Assembly (NCBI RefSeq): GCF_012223425.1
Contig: NZ_CP038799.1
Coordinates: forward strand, 1,116,001 to 1,180,000
Direction of reading: 5' to 3'
Source of the DNA: Mycolicibacterium frederiksbergense
Lineage (GTDB): Bacteria > Actinomycetota > Actinomycetes > Mycobacteriales > Mycobacteriaceae
Length of the DNA: 64,000 bases
This document shows, one piece after another, positions 25,369 through 34,375 of this stretch; position 1 is the stretch's first letter; every line of letters starts with the position of its first letter. A model generated the notes under the pieces. That model did no database searches and was not told the origin of the DNA. It worked only from the letters and a program-made list of their open reading frames with translations. Both the position numbers and the translations under genes were made by a program.

Positions 25369-26973
25369 ATGAGAACGGTGCTCGCTCGCTCACTGGCCGC
25401 CCTGCTGCTCATCGGAGCCCTGGTGGTCGCTGTCGATCTGTACGTCGGCAGGGAACGCCCCGATGCCTTGCGCATCGAGGGCCCCTACGCGTCCCTGCTG
25501 GAAGCGTCGATCGACCTCGGACCGGCCCGCGAGGAGAGCATCGAACTCACCGCCACCCTCACCGACGAATCGCAACCCACCGCGCTGATGGACTGGGCCC
25601 GCGACCAATCACTGTCGGTGCAGTGGCGCCCCGGCGATGACTGGGTGATCGTCGAGGGACCCCCCGCCGCCGTCGAGCAGGCTTTCGATGTCTCTGTGCG
25701 CGACTACCGCGGCAGGAGAGGACAACTCTTCTACGCCTCACCACACCAGCCCGCGGTCCCCGAACACCTGCGCGACGAGGTGTCCGAGATCGGCCGAATC
25801 CTCAGCTACACACCACATCACATGTCCCGCCCCGATCACATCCCGCTCGATGTGCCCGACCAGGGGCTGGCTCCCCAAGCGCTGCTGAACACCTACAACG
25901 CCGACGACCTGAACAGGGGCGGCTTCACCGGCAGAGGCATCACCATCGTGATCTTCGCCTTCGACGGATTCCACCAATCCGACCTGGACACCTACACCAC
26001 CATGTTCGGCCTGCCGCAGTTCACCCCGGAGGTCGTCGGCGGATCGCCCGGCGAGCCACGCGGTGAACTGTCAATGGATCTTCAAGTGGCACATGCGGTT
26101 GCACCCGATGCCCGCAAGGTCGTGGTGAATGCCCGTCCCACCGTCGAAGGTGGCGGCGGATACCGCAAGATCGGCGAGATGCTCGAGGAGACCGATCGCC
26201 AGTTCCCCGGTGCGGTATGGAGTTTCTCGATCGGTTGGGGCTGCGACAAACTGATCACCGCCGCCGATCTGGCCCCGGTCCGGTCCGCGCTGCGCACCGC
26301 CCAGTCCCACGGCACCACCGCCTACAACGCCAGCGGCGACCTCGCCGGGATGGAATGCCGTGGGGGGCAAGACTGGTCGTCGCCCCCGAGTGAACAGGAT
26401 GTCGGCCTCGACTCGATCGCCTCGTTGCCCGAGATGACCAGCGTCGGCGGCACCACGCTGTCCACCGATGCCGACGGCAGATGGGTATCCGAGCAGACCT
26501 GGTTCGACGTCCCGCTGTCCCAGGGCACCGGCGGCGGCGTATCGGCGCTGTTCGACATGCCGCCCTGGCAGCGCGATGCCGCGGCCGCGGTCGCACCCGA
26601 TCGCCACAACGGCAAGCGCATGACACCGGACATCGCCGCAGTCGCCGACCCGTTCACCGGTGTGAAGATCGTGATCAACGATCAGATCGTCGTCGGTGGC
26701 GGCACGTCACAGTCCGCCCCCATCTGGGCCGGCCTCACCGCGGTGATGAACCAGTGGCTGCTGGAGAACAACGGCTCCCTGATCGGTGACATCAACCCGT
26801 TGCTGTACCGCATCGCCCAGGGTGCTCCACGGCCCGCCTTCCGCGATGTGACCTTGGGCGGCAACGCCGTCGACAATGCCGGTCCCGGCTATGACCTGGT
26901 CACCGGACTGGGCACGCCCGATATCGACAACCTCGTGCGCAACCTGCAGATCGCGCAGCGGGTGGGTGCCTGA
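25369..26973 (+). CDS. Sedolisin-family serine-carboxyl peptidase (S53)
   Basis: 534 residues. An N-terminal signal anchor (about 5-25) precedes a pro-kumamolisin-like prodomain (about 35-150) and the catalytic domain. The sedolisin triad is visible: Glu233 and Asp237 in GELSMDLQVAHAVAP (E-x3-D spacing), Ser447 in GGTSQSAPIWAG, and the oxyanion Asp324 in NASGDLAG. The C-terminal calcium site DVTLGGNAVDNAGPGYD leads to the typical ending LVTGLGTPDIDN. Sedolisins are subtilisin-fold acid proteases, normally self-processed and secreted; here it would act outside or on the membrane face. It starts 18 bases after the lipoprotein terminator and overlaps the following membrane-protein gene by one base (TGATG), so those two are coupled. 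Confidence 0.9.
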   Translation: MRTVLARSLAALLLIGALVVAVDLYVGRERPDALRIEGPYASLLEASIDLGPAREESIELTATLTDESQPTALMDWARDQSLSVQWRPGDDWVIVEGPPAAVEQAFDVSVRDYRGRRGQLFYASPHQPAVPEHLRDEVSEIGRILSYTPHHMSRPDHIPLDVPDQGLAPQALLNTYNADDLNRGGFTGRGITIVIFAFDGFHQSDLDTYTTMFGLPQFTPEVVGGSPGEPRGELSMDLQVAHAVAPDARKVVVNARPTVEGGGGYRKIGEMLEETDRQFPGAVWSFSIGWGCDKLITAADLAPVRSALRTAQSHGTTAYNASGDLAGMECRGGQDWSSPPSEQDVGLDSIASLPEMTSVGGTTLSTDADGRWVSEQTWFDVPLSQGTGGGVSALFDMPPWQRDAAAAVAPDRHNGKRMTPDIAAVADPFTGVKIVINDQIVVGGGTSQSAPIWAGLTAVMNQWLLENNGSLIGDINPLLYRIAQGAPRPAFRDVTLGGNAVDNAGPGYDLVTGLGTPDIDNLVRNLQIAQRVGA

Positions 26974-28891
26974 TGAGCGCTCCCGGCATGGTCGAATGCC
27001 AGGTCTGCCAGATCGATGTTCCCGCTGGCGTTTACTGCGGACTCTGTGGCGTGCCACTGGCCGATCACAAACGCGGTGACGGCCCGCACTGGCTGCGCGC
27101 CCGCGCCTTCAGCGCCGCGCCCGGACAGCGTCTGCTCACACCGTCGCTGACCAGTTCGCTGTTCCCGCACCTGTCGCCGCGGTCACGCAAGGTGTTCCTG
27201 ATGGGCCTGGTGCTGCTGGCAGTGGCGCTGACCGTCGGCACCGTGCTGCGCATGCCCGCCGCTCTGATCGCCGTCGCGTCACTGGGCATCCCCCTGCTGT
27301 TCGCCCTCTACCTCCGCGAATCCGGTGTGTCCCGCGATATCCCACGCAGCACGCTGATATTGACCGCGACCCTGGGCATCGTGCTCGGCGTCGGCTGGGT
27401 GCTGCTGACCGGAGTCGCGCTGGCCCGCGCCTACGGCGTCCCCTTGGGTGCAGGTATCGCGGGTGGCCGGGTTCTGCGTGACGGTATCGCGATACCGGTG
27501 GGCAGCATGCTGCTCATGCTGGTGCCCGCGCTGGTGGCCCGGGTCGGGTGGCGTGGCAACCGGGAATCCCTGGACGGCTACGCCATCGGGGCGCTGGGGG
27601 CACTGACGTTCACCGCGGCGGCCACCCTGACCCGGCTGGCGCCACAGTTCACCACCGGGATGATCAACCGGGTCCGCCCGCTGGACGGATTGCTCGTCGA
27701 GGCCGGCATCCGCGGCATCGCCATGCCGCTCACGGCCGCCGCCGTCGGCGGTCTGATCGGCACCGCGCTCTGGTTCACCCGGCCGCCCACCAAGGTCACC
27801 AAGAACCGTGGCTTCGTCCGCGGCACCCTCGTCGCCATCGCGTTGGTGGTGATCTCCGTCTACGCCGGACTGGGCCTGCTCGACGTGGCCCGCTTCCCGC
27901 AGTGGGTGCAACTGGCCGGACACCTGACCCTCACCGCGCTCGCGCTGTTCGCACTGCGGGTCGGACTGCACCTGGCCCTGCTGCACGAGGCACAGGACGA
28001 GATCCGCACCGACGAACCGATCCTGTGCGTCGAGTGCGATCACGTCGTGCCCGATGCGCCGTTCTGCGCGAACTGCGGGGCGGCCATGCACGCATCCTCG
28101 CGCCGGTCGCGTCGGGCCCGGCGCGACGACCGCCCGATCCGGCTCGCCGAGGAACCCGCGGCCGGGGAACTCGTGGTGGGTTTGAAACCCGGCTATTCGC
28201 TGCACTCCGGCACCTTCGAAACGCTTCAACCGCCGAAGACGTCATTCCGCAACGTGGCGCTGGTGCTGGGAATCGCGGTTGTCGTGGTGGCCGGCGGCCT
28301 GGTCGGACTGTCCGGGCTGATCACCAAACCCGCTGCCAAGTACGTCTGCCCGCCGGATTGCGGGAGCCCGCCGATGAATCGCGCGGTGGAGATCAACCCC
28401 CGATTCACCTCCGCGGACGGGTCGTTCTCGGTGTCCTATCCGGTGGAGGGTGCAGCCTATGAGGTCTCCAAGCAGGACAACGGGATCACCGCGGTGTTGC
28501 AGGCCGGCGACGGCGGCACCATGCAGCTGTTCAGTCGGCCCGCGGCCGGGCGCACCCCGAAGCAGATCGCGGTCGACCTGGTGAACGAGACGTTCCCGAT
28601 ACCAAGACGGCCTACGAGATCCCCAACACCATGGTCGGTTACCAGCACGGATACGGGATGGCCGCCGATATGTGGCCGCAGGGCGCGATGAGCAGTTCCA
28701 GCCGGATGCGGATCATCGTGATGGTCGCCGTGAAGAACGATCTGGCCCTGATCGCCGGCGCGGTCGGGCCGTACCGTGCCTTCGGGCCGGATTTCGGTTC
28801 CGGTAAGCCGTCAGCGGCCAACCTGCAGCTCGCGCTGGACATGGGCAAGTACGTCAACAGTTTCAGCTGGCGCGGCGACCCACGCCGGTAG
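26973..28891 (+). pseudogene. Zinc-ribbon polytopic membrane protein, broken by a one-base frameshift
   Basis: The frame opens at ATG 26973, overlapping the protease stop. A zinc ribbon at the N-terminus (CQVC ... CGLC) is followed by about eight membrane helices (about 70-350), a second zinc ribbon (CVEC ... CANC, near 350-370), a basic linker, one more helix (about 427-450) and an outside domain. At 28593-28601 the frame changes: the original frame continues only to 28691 with unrelated residues, while the -1 frame carries on smoothly (TKTAYEIPNTMVGYQHGYG) to a stop at 28891. One missing G between 28596 and 28600 would restore a protein of about 639 residues. It could be a real inactivating mutation or a sequencing or assembly error. 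No slippery heptamer is present. Function unknown; the context suggests a partner or target of the sedolisin. Confidence 0.8.
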
Positions 28892-28899
28892 TCAGGCGC

Positions 28900-28955
28900 G
28901 AGCAGCCGTAAAAGACCCCTGAAATGGGAGTTTCCGGGGCCTTTTACGTCTGCTC
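28900..28955. terminator. Long imperfect stem-loop after the zinc-ribbon gene
   Basis: Arms pair as GAGCAG/CTGCTC, CGTAAAAG/CTTTTACG, CCCC/GGGG and GAAA/TTTC with single mismatches between blocks (22 pairs in all) and a six-base loop. It starts 9 bases after the stop at 28891 and has no T-tract. The outer arms resemble those of the hairpin at 49330-49387. Confidence 0.65.
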
Positions 28956-28987
28956 CACAGGGACCTGGGTCACACAACACCAAATGT

Positions 28988-29005
28988 TGACATTGACAAA
29001 TGTCA
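28988..29005. promoter_or_regulatory. Palindromic operator candidate before the hydrolase-SDR-monooxygenase operon
   Basis: TGACATT-GACA-AATGTCA is an 18-base palindrome with perfect 7-base arms, 46 bases before the first start codon. The size and position suit a dimeric regulator such as TetR, or the MerR-type protein encoded at the end of the operon. Confidence 0.55.
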
Positions 29006-29051
29006 CCAATTGAAGGTGTACTCATCGGACGCTCGATCGACGGAGGTCCGA

Positions 29052-30032
29052 ATGCCCGAGCAGTCCCTTCCCACCCGCGGATCGTTGCGGTCCCGCGGCG
29101 CCGCCACGGTCAGCAGCGTGACCTTGCGGCAGATCAGCGCGGTGCTGCCGCCCGAACGGGCCTGGGGCCTGTGGGCGTCCCGGCAGATCATCGCGCGGGT
29201 CATGGACACCTTCGGGCCCTCGCTGGCGGGCACCGAGGTCGAGCAGGTGGACGTCCGCCTGGCCGACGGCCGCCGGGTCGTCGGGGAATGGGTGCGCAGC
29301 GGCACGGTGACCGATCGGGCCGGAGCCATCTACTACGTGCACGGCAGCGGATACGCGCTCTGCTCGCCCCGCACCCACCGCAGACTGACCGGCTGGCTGT
29401 CCCGCCTGACCGGACTCCCGGTGTTCTGCGTCGATTACCGGCTGGCGCCGAAGTACCGCTTCCCCACCGCCGCCGACGATGTCCGCGCGGGCTGGGACTA
29501 TCTGCGCACCGAAGCCGGCTTCGCCCCCGAACGGATGGTCATCGCCGGCGATTCCGCGGGCGGCCACCTCTCGGTCGACCTGCTGCTGCAGCCCGGTGTC
29601 CCGCATCCCGCCGCGATGGCCCTGTTCTCCCCGCTCGTGGACCTCACCTTCGGGCTGGCCCGCGCCCGCGAAGCGCTGCGCGACGATCCGGCGATCCGCG
29701 CCTCGGATGCCGCCCGCCTCATCGGGTTGTATTGCACCGGAACCGATCCGCGCCACCACCGGCTCACTCTCGATATCGCCGGCGGCCGTCCCATGCCGCC
29801 CACCCTTATCCAGGCCGGTGGCGCGGAGATGCTGCAGGCCGACGCCCGCACCCTGCACGCGGACATCCGCGCCGCCGGCGGCGACAGCGAGTTGCAGGTG
29901 TGGCCCGATCAGGTACATGTCTTCCAGGCCCTGCCCCGGCTCACCCCCGAAGCCGCACCAGCCATGCGCAAGGTCACGTCCTTCATCGCGCAGTCCCTGC
30001 AGCACAACGCGATTGACCGGGCCGCCGGATGA
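29052..30032 (+). CDS. Hormone-sensitive-lipase-family alpha/beta hydrolase (LipR-like)
   Basis: 326 residues. The HSL oxyanion motif appears as HGSGY (His97), the nucleophile elbow as GDSAGG (Ser168), and the catalytic His in DQVHVFQ near the C-terminus. The family hydrolyses short to medium acyl esters. GGAGG lies 6 bases before ATG 29052, deciding that start over ATG 29010. It is the first gene of a five-gene forward operon whose make-up (HSL hydrolase, SDR, flavin monooxygenase) recalls the mymA operon of M. tuberculosis. The stop overlaps the SDR start (ATGA). Confidence 0.88.
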   Translation: MPEQSLPTRGSLRSRGAATVSSVTLRQISAVLPPERAWGLWASRQIIARVMDTFGPSLAGTEVEQVDVRLADGRRVVGEWVRSGTVTDRAGAIYYVHGSGYALCSPRTHRRLTGWLSRLTGLPVFCVDYRLAPKYRFPTAADDVRAGWDYLRTEAGFAPERMVIAGDSAGGHLSVDLLLQPGVPHPAAMALFSPLVDLTFGLARAREALRDDPAIRASDAARLIGLYCTGTDPRHHRLTLDIAGGRPMPPTLIQAGGAEMLQADARTLHADIRAAGGDSELQVWPDQVHVFQALPRLTPEAAPAMRKVTSFIAQSLQHNAIDRAAG

Positions 30033-30871
30033 ACCTCTTCGGGAGCTCACGGCGTCGAAGCAAGGGAGCGGACGCCGTCGTCACCGGTGCGGGCAGCGGG
30101 ATCGGCGCCGCCTTCGCGCTGGAGCTCGCCGCGCGCGGCGGTCGGGTGGTGTGCAGCGATATCAACGAGAACGCCGCCCGCGCCACCGCCGCGGAGATCA
30201 CCGCCGCAGGCGGTGAGGCGACGGCATTGCGTTGCGATGTCTCCAAGATCGAGGATGTGCAGGCCCTGGCCGACGCCGCGCAGAACTGGTTCGACGGCGC
30301 GCCGACGCTGGTGATCAACAATGCCGGGGTGGGTGCCGGTGGCACCCCGATCGGCGAGGTCAGCCTGGACGACTGGAACTGGGTGCTCGGTGTGAACCTG
30401 TGGGGGCCCATCCACGGCTGCCACGTCTTCACCCCCATCCTGCGGGCCGCCCAGACCGATCAGCCGCGCGGCATCATCAACGTCGCCTCGGCGGCGGCGT
30501 TCGGCGCCGCACCGGGAATGGCCGCCTACAACGTGAGCAAGGCTGGGACACTGTCCCTTTCGGAAACGCTGGCCGCCGAGCTCGCCGGCACCGGGATCAA
30601 CGTCACCGCGTTGTGCCCCACCTTCGTCAAGACCAATATCCTCGACACCGACCGCATCACCGCCGGTTCCAGCCAGCTGGCCGACACCCTGATGCGCTGG
30701 ACCGGGTTCTCCCCGCAGAAGGTCGCCCGGATGTGCCTGGACACCAATGACCGCGGCGGCCTCTACTGCATGCCGCAACCTGACGCCCGGATCGGCTGGG
30801 GCATCAAACGTTTCACACCGACGGTGTACACCCGTGCCGTCGGTCTCACCACTCGCATCACCGCACCGTAG
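30029..30871 (+). CDS. Short-chain dehydrogenase/reductase
   Basis: 280 residues, classical SDR. The cofactor motif TGAGSGIG lies near residues 19-26, NNAG near 96, a catalytic Ser in INVASAAAF, and the YNVSK catalytic pair near 170-174. CSDIN at the end of beta-2 suggests NAD preference. It probably oxidises an alcohol or hydroxy intermediate made by the neighbouring oxygenases. Coupled to the hydrolase by a 4-base overlap. Confidence 0.88.
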   Translation: MNLFGSSRRRSKGADAVVTGAGSGIGAAFALELAARGGRVVCSDINENAARATAAEITAAGGEATALRCDVSKIEDVQALADAAQNWFDGAPTLVINNAGVGAGGTPIGEVSLDDWNWVLGVNLWGPIHGCHVFTPILRAAQTDQPRGIINVASAAAFGAAPGMAAYNVSKAGTLSLSETLAAELAGTGINVTALCPTFVKTNILDTDRITAGSSQLADTLMRWTGFSPQKVARMCLDTNDRGGLYCMPQPDARIGWGIKRFTPTVYTRAVGLTTRITAP

Positions 30872-30883
30872 GAGGTCTGGACA

Positions 30884-31804
30884 ATGGCTGTCGACATGGA
30901 CGTCATGCTCGCGAAGATCAAGGATCGGCAATGGGCGCTGGCCGATATCGACTGGGATGCACCGGGCGCGGAAACCATCAGCGACGAGTTCCGGCCCAAG
31001 CTCAAGGCCTTCATGGCCGATCTGTGCTGGATCGAGAATGTCGGTGCCCGCGGTTTCGCGGCGCTGGCCAAGAAGGCCCCGACACCCGTGCTGGCCGAGA
31101 TCTACCGCTACTTCCACGCCGAGGAGCAGCGGCACGCCAATGCCGAACTGGCGCTGATGAAGCGGTGGGGCATGCTCGAAGACGGAGAGATGCCCGAGCC
31201 CAACGTCAACATCCGGCTGGCCATCGACTGGCTGGATACCTACGCCGACGATATGTCGCTGTCCGTACTGGGCACCGTCATCCCGATGCTCGAGGTCGCC
31301 CTGGACGGCGCGCTGCTGAAGTTCCTGCTCGACGAGGTCGACGACCCGGTCTGTCATCAGGTCTTCGAGAAGATCAACAGCGACGAATCACGGCATATCG
31401 CCGTCGATTTCGAGGTGCTCAACATGATCGGAAACGCCAAGGCGCGGAAGCTGGCCATCGATTTCGTGGGCAGCGTCGCCTCCCCCGGGCTGATCATCGG
31501 CATGATCATCTACGTTCCGCTGCTCAACCGGATGCGCAACAACATCGTCGACATGGGCCTGGAGCCCGAGCGGCTCTACAAGGCGATGGCGCGGTTCAAG
31601 GACATCGGTGGTCGCTCCGAACACACCTGGCGCGTGCCGACCTACCAGATCCTGAAACTGCACTCACGCTGGGTGGTCAACTCCCGCAACCCCTATCACT
31701 GGGTGGCCAACCCGATGGTGGCCGCCTCGGACTACCTCCCCAAGGCGGTACTGAAGCCGATTCCGTCCTGGTTCAAGGAACTCACCTACAAGCCGGCGGC
31801 CTGA
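30884..31804 (+). CDS. Ferritin-like diiron protein, putative oxygenase/N-oxygenase
   Basis: 306 residues, mainly helical. The six-ligand diiron pattern is complete: Glu51, then E81-x2-H84 (in FHAEEQRH), Glu137, then E168-x2-H171 (in SDESRH). The E-x29-E-x2-H spacing resembles AurF-type (p-aminobenzoate N-oxygenase-like) diiron enzymes, so oxygen-dependent hydroxylation or N-oxidation is plausible; this is inference. AGGAGG precedes ATG 30884. The gene sits between an SDR and a Baeyer-Villiger-type monooxygenase, consistent with an oxidative pathway. Confidence 0.82.
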   Translation: MAVDMDVMLAKIKDRQWALADIDWDAPGAETISDEFRPKLKAFMADLCWIENVGARGFAALAKKAPTPVLAEIYRYFHAEEQRHANAELALMKRWGMLEDGEMPEPNVNIRLAIDWLDTYADDMSLSVLGTVIPMLEVALDGALLKFLLDEVDDPVCHQVFEKINSDESRHIAVDFEVLNMIGNAKARKLAIDFVGSVASPGLIIGMIIYVPLLNRMRNNIVDMGLEPERLYKAMARFKDIGGRSEHTWRVPTYQILKLHSRWVVNSRNPYHWVANPMVAASDYLPKAVLKPIPSWFKELTYKPAA

Positions 31805-31805
31805 C

Positions 31806-33299
31806 ATGGCGGCGCACATTCACGACACCATCATCGTCGGCGCCGGGTTCAGCGGTATCGGCACCGCGATCAAGCTCGCCGAATCCGGCGTCGAGGACTT
31901 CGTCATCGTCGAACGCGGTGACCGCGTCGGCGGCACCTGGCGGGACAACACCTATCCCGGTGCGGCCTGCGACATCCCGTCGCTGCTCTACTCCTACTCG
32001 TTCGCCAAGAACCCCGACTGGACACGGGCGTACTCGCCGGCCGGTGAGATCTGTGCGCACATCGAGGAGATGGTCGACGACTTCGACGTGCGCCGGCGCA
32101 TCCAGTTCGGCGTGGAGGTCAACGGACTGTCCTTCGACGAGGCGGCCGGAGTCTGGACGGTGGCCACGAACGGACGCAAGAAGCTACAGGCGCGTACCGT
32201 GGTGCTGGCCTCCGGGCCGTTGACCGACCACAAGTTCCCCGACATTCGCGGGCTGGACACCTATCAGGGACACAAGATCCACAGTGCCCGTTGGGATCAC
32301 GACTACGACTTCACCGGCAAGCGGGTCGCGGTCATCGGCACCGGCGCCAGCGCCGTGCAGATCGTGCCGGAACTGGTCAAGCAGGCCGGTTTCGTGAAGG
32401 TGTTTCAGCGCACCCCGGGCTGGGTGGTGCCGCGGATGGACGTCGCCACCCCGGAGGCCGCCAAGACGCTGTTCGCCAAGGTGCCCGCCGCCCAGGAGCT
32501 GGCCCGGCAGGTGCTGTACTGGGGCCACGAGGTCACCGCCACCGCATTGGTCTGGGACACCCCGCTGACCGGTCTCGTCTCGCGGCTGGGCAAGGCGCAT
32601 CTGCGCAAGCAGGTCAAGGATCCGTGGCTGCGCAGGCAGCTCACCCCGGACTTCACCCCCGGCTGCAAGCGGATGCTGGTCTCCAGCGACTACTACCCGG
32701 CGCTCCAGCAGGACAACTGCAAGCTCATCGACTGGCCCATCGCCACGATCAGTCCCGTCGGTATCCGCACCAGCGACGGCATCGAGCACCACCTGGATGC
32801 CATCGTGTTCGCCACCGGGTACGACGTCCACCTGTCCGGTCCGCCGTTCCCGGTCACCGGTCTGGACGGTCGGGTGCTGGCCGACGAATGGTCCGGAGGC
32901 GCCCAGGCCTACAAGAGCATCCAGGCCCACGGCTACCCGAACCTGTTCCTGATGACCGGCCCGAACTCCGGGCCCGGCCACAATTCGCTGCTGGTGTATT
33001 CCGAGGGCCAGATCGACTACGCGGTGAACGCGATCGGCACGATCCTGCGCGATGACCTGCGCTATCTGGACGTCCGCGCGGACGTCCAGCAACGTCACAA
33101 TGCCGCGCTGCAGCGGCGGCTGCGCAAGACCACCTGGATGAGCGGGTGCAGCAGCTGGTACCTGACGGCCGACGGATTCAACGCGTCCATGTACCCCGGC
33201 TTCGCCACCCAGTATCTTCGACAGATGCGGGAGTTCCGATTCGGTGACTACACGGCGGTGGCGCACGGCGCACGTGTGACGGCGTTGTCGTCGGCCTGA
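31806..33299 (+). CDS. Flavin-containing / Baeyer-Villiger-type monooxygenase
   Basis: 497 residues. Two Rossmann motifs are present: GAGFSGIG (FAD, residues 12-19) and GTGASAVQ (NADPH, near 179). Between them lies the fingerprint YQGHKIHSARWDHD, corresponding to FxGxxxHxxxW(P/D) of Baeyer-Villiger and related class B monooxygenases, with Tyr for the first Phe. RVGGTWRDNTYPGAACDIPS is also typical. It resembles MymA of M. tuberculosis. It would oxygenate a ketone or heteroatom with NADPH and O2. It starts 1 base after the diiron gene stop. Confidence 0.9.
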   Translation: MAAHIHDTIIVGAGFSGIGTAIKLAESGVEDFVIVERGDRVGGTWRDNTYPGAACDIPSLLYSYSFAKNPDWTRAYSPAGEICAHIEEMVDDFDVRRRIQFGVEVNGLSFDEAAGVWTVATNGRKKLQARTVVLASGPLTDHKFPDIRGLDTYQGHKIHSARWDHDYDFTGKRVAVIGTGASAVQIVPELVKQAGFVKVFQRTPGWVVPRMDVATPEAAKTLFAKVPAAQELARQVLYWGHEVTATALVWDTPLTGLVSRLGKAHLRKQVKDPWLRRQLTPDFTPGCKRMLVSSDYYPALQQDNCKLIDWPIATISPVGIRTSDGIEHHLDAIVFATGYDVHLSGPPFPVTGLDGRVLADEWSGGAQAYKSIQAHGYPNLFLMTGPNSGPGHNSLLVYSEGQIDYAVNAIGTILRDDLRYLDVRADVQQRHNAALQRRLRKTTWMSGCSSWYLTADGFNASMYPGFATQYLRQMREFRFGDYTAVAHGARVTALSSA

Positions 33300-33326
33300 T
33301 GGCGGCCATCTGATGGCTGAGATCTG

Positions 33327-34235
33327 ATGGGAACGCCCAAGCAGCCCCGGCAGTCGGCCGGCGCGATCTCGACGATCCTCACCGGACTGCGCCGGGCCCC
33401 CCGCCAGATCCGGCGCAGCTCGCGTGACGTCATCGAGAACGCGGTCACCCAGCTCTTCGACGCGGCGGTGCAACCGCACGGTGTCGCCGCCTCGGGCGAG
33501 TACCGGATCGATGAGCTGGCGCAGCTGGCCGGAACCACCACCCGCAACATCCGGGTCTACCGGGATCGTGGTCTGTTGCATCCCCCGCTGCGGGTGGGCC
33601 GTATCGCTTTGTTCAACGACACCCACCTGACCCGGCTGCGGCTGATCACCTCACTGCTTGACCGCGGCTACAACATCGCCCACGTGCACGAGATGCTCTC
33701 GGCCTGGGAACAGGGCAAGGGTGTCGGTGAGCTGCTCGGTCTGGAATCCGCGATCGCCGGGAGCTGGTCGACCGAGAAGCCCGAACGGATGAGCGTCGCC
33801 GAGGCCAAGCGACTGGTCGACGACGACCCGGGGTTCGACCGCATGCTCGGTTTGGGCGTCATCAAGCTCGAGGATGGTGAAGCGGTCGTCGTGCGCCCCA
33901 AGCTGATCGAGGCGTTCAACGAGATCCGGCAGTACGGGGTCGCCACCGACAAGCTCATCGGCCTGCACGAGCAGATCGCGCCGCTGGTCGATCAGATCAG
34001 CGGCCTGCTGGTGCAGGCGGGGATCGAGGAGGCGCTGCACCGCATCAACCCCGGTGCCGCGCTGCCGCCCGACACCGAGATCGCCGAACTGCTCACGATG
34101 CTGGTGCGCTTCCGCACCCAGGCCGTCTCGGCGGTCTCCTCGACACTGGCGTTCTCGATCGAGTCGACCATCGAGTCGGCGGTCGGTCAGATTCTCGGCG
34201 AACTGATCGACAAGGAAACCGAACCGGACACCTGA
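33327..34235 (+). CDS. MerR-family transcriptional regulator with long effector domain
   Basis: 302 residues. The MerR DNA-binding domain lies not at the N-terminus but at about 60-130 (YRIDELAQLAGTTTRNIRVYRDRGLL), after a 58-residue basic/helical extension. The remaining about 170 residues are helical and acidic without a known ligand motif. It follows the monooxygenase by 27 bases on the same strand, so it may control this operon, possibly through the palindrome at 28988-29005. Confidence 0.85.
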   Translation: MGTPKQPRQSAGAISTILTGLRRAPRQIRRSSRDVIENAVTQLFDAAVQPHGVAASGEYRIDELAQLAGTTTRNIRVYRDRGLLHPPLRVGRIALFNDTHLTRLRLITSLLDRGYNIAHVHEMLSAWEQGKGVGELLGLESAIAGSWSTEKPERMSVAEAKRLVDDDPGFDRMLGLGVIKLEDGEAVVVRPKLIEAFNEIRQYGVATDKLIGLHEQIAPLVDQISGLLVQAGIEEALHRINPGAALPPDTEIAELLTMLVRFRTQAVSAVSSTLAFSIESTIESAVGQILGELIDKETEPDT

Positions 34236-34375
34236 TTTCAGCGCGTGACCAGCAGCTCATGGTCGCCGGTGCGCCAGGCGTGCCTTCGGTCGACGATCGG
34301 ATCTACGAAACTTCAGCCGGAACGCGCCCGGCGGGCCCGCAGCTGTACTGACGTACGTCCTACGGCCCGATCACG

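Noticed and set aside
28590..28610. Programmed -1 frameshift in the zinc-ribbon protein gene
   Set aside because: The sequence TTCCCGATACC does not form a slippery X-XXY-YYZ heptamer and no strong stem follows within 10 bases.
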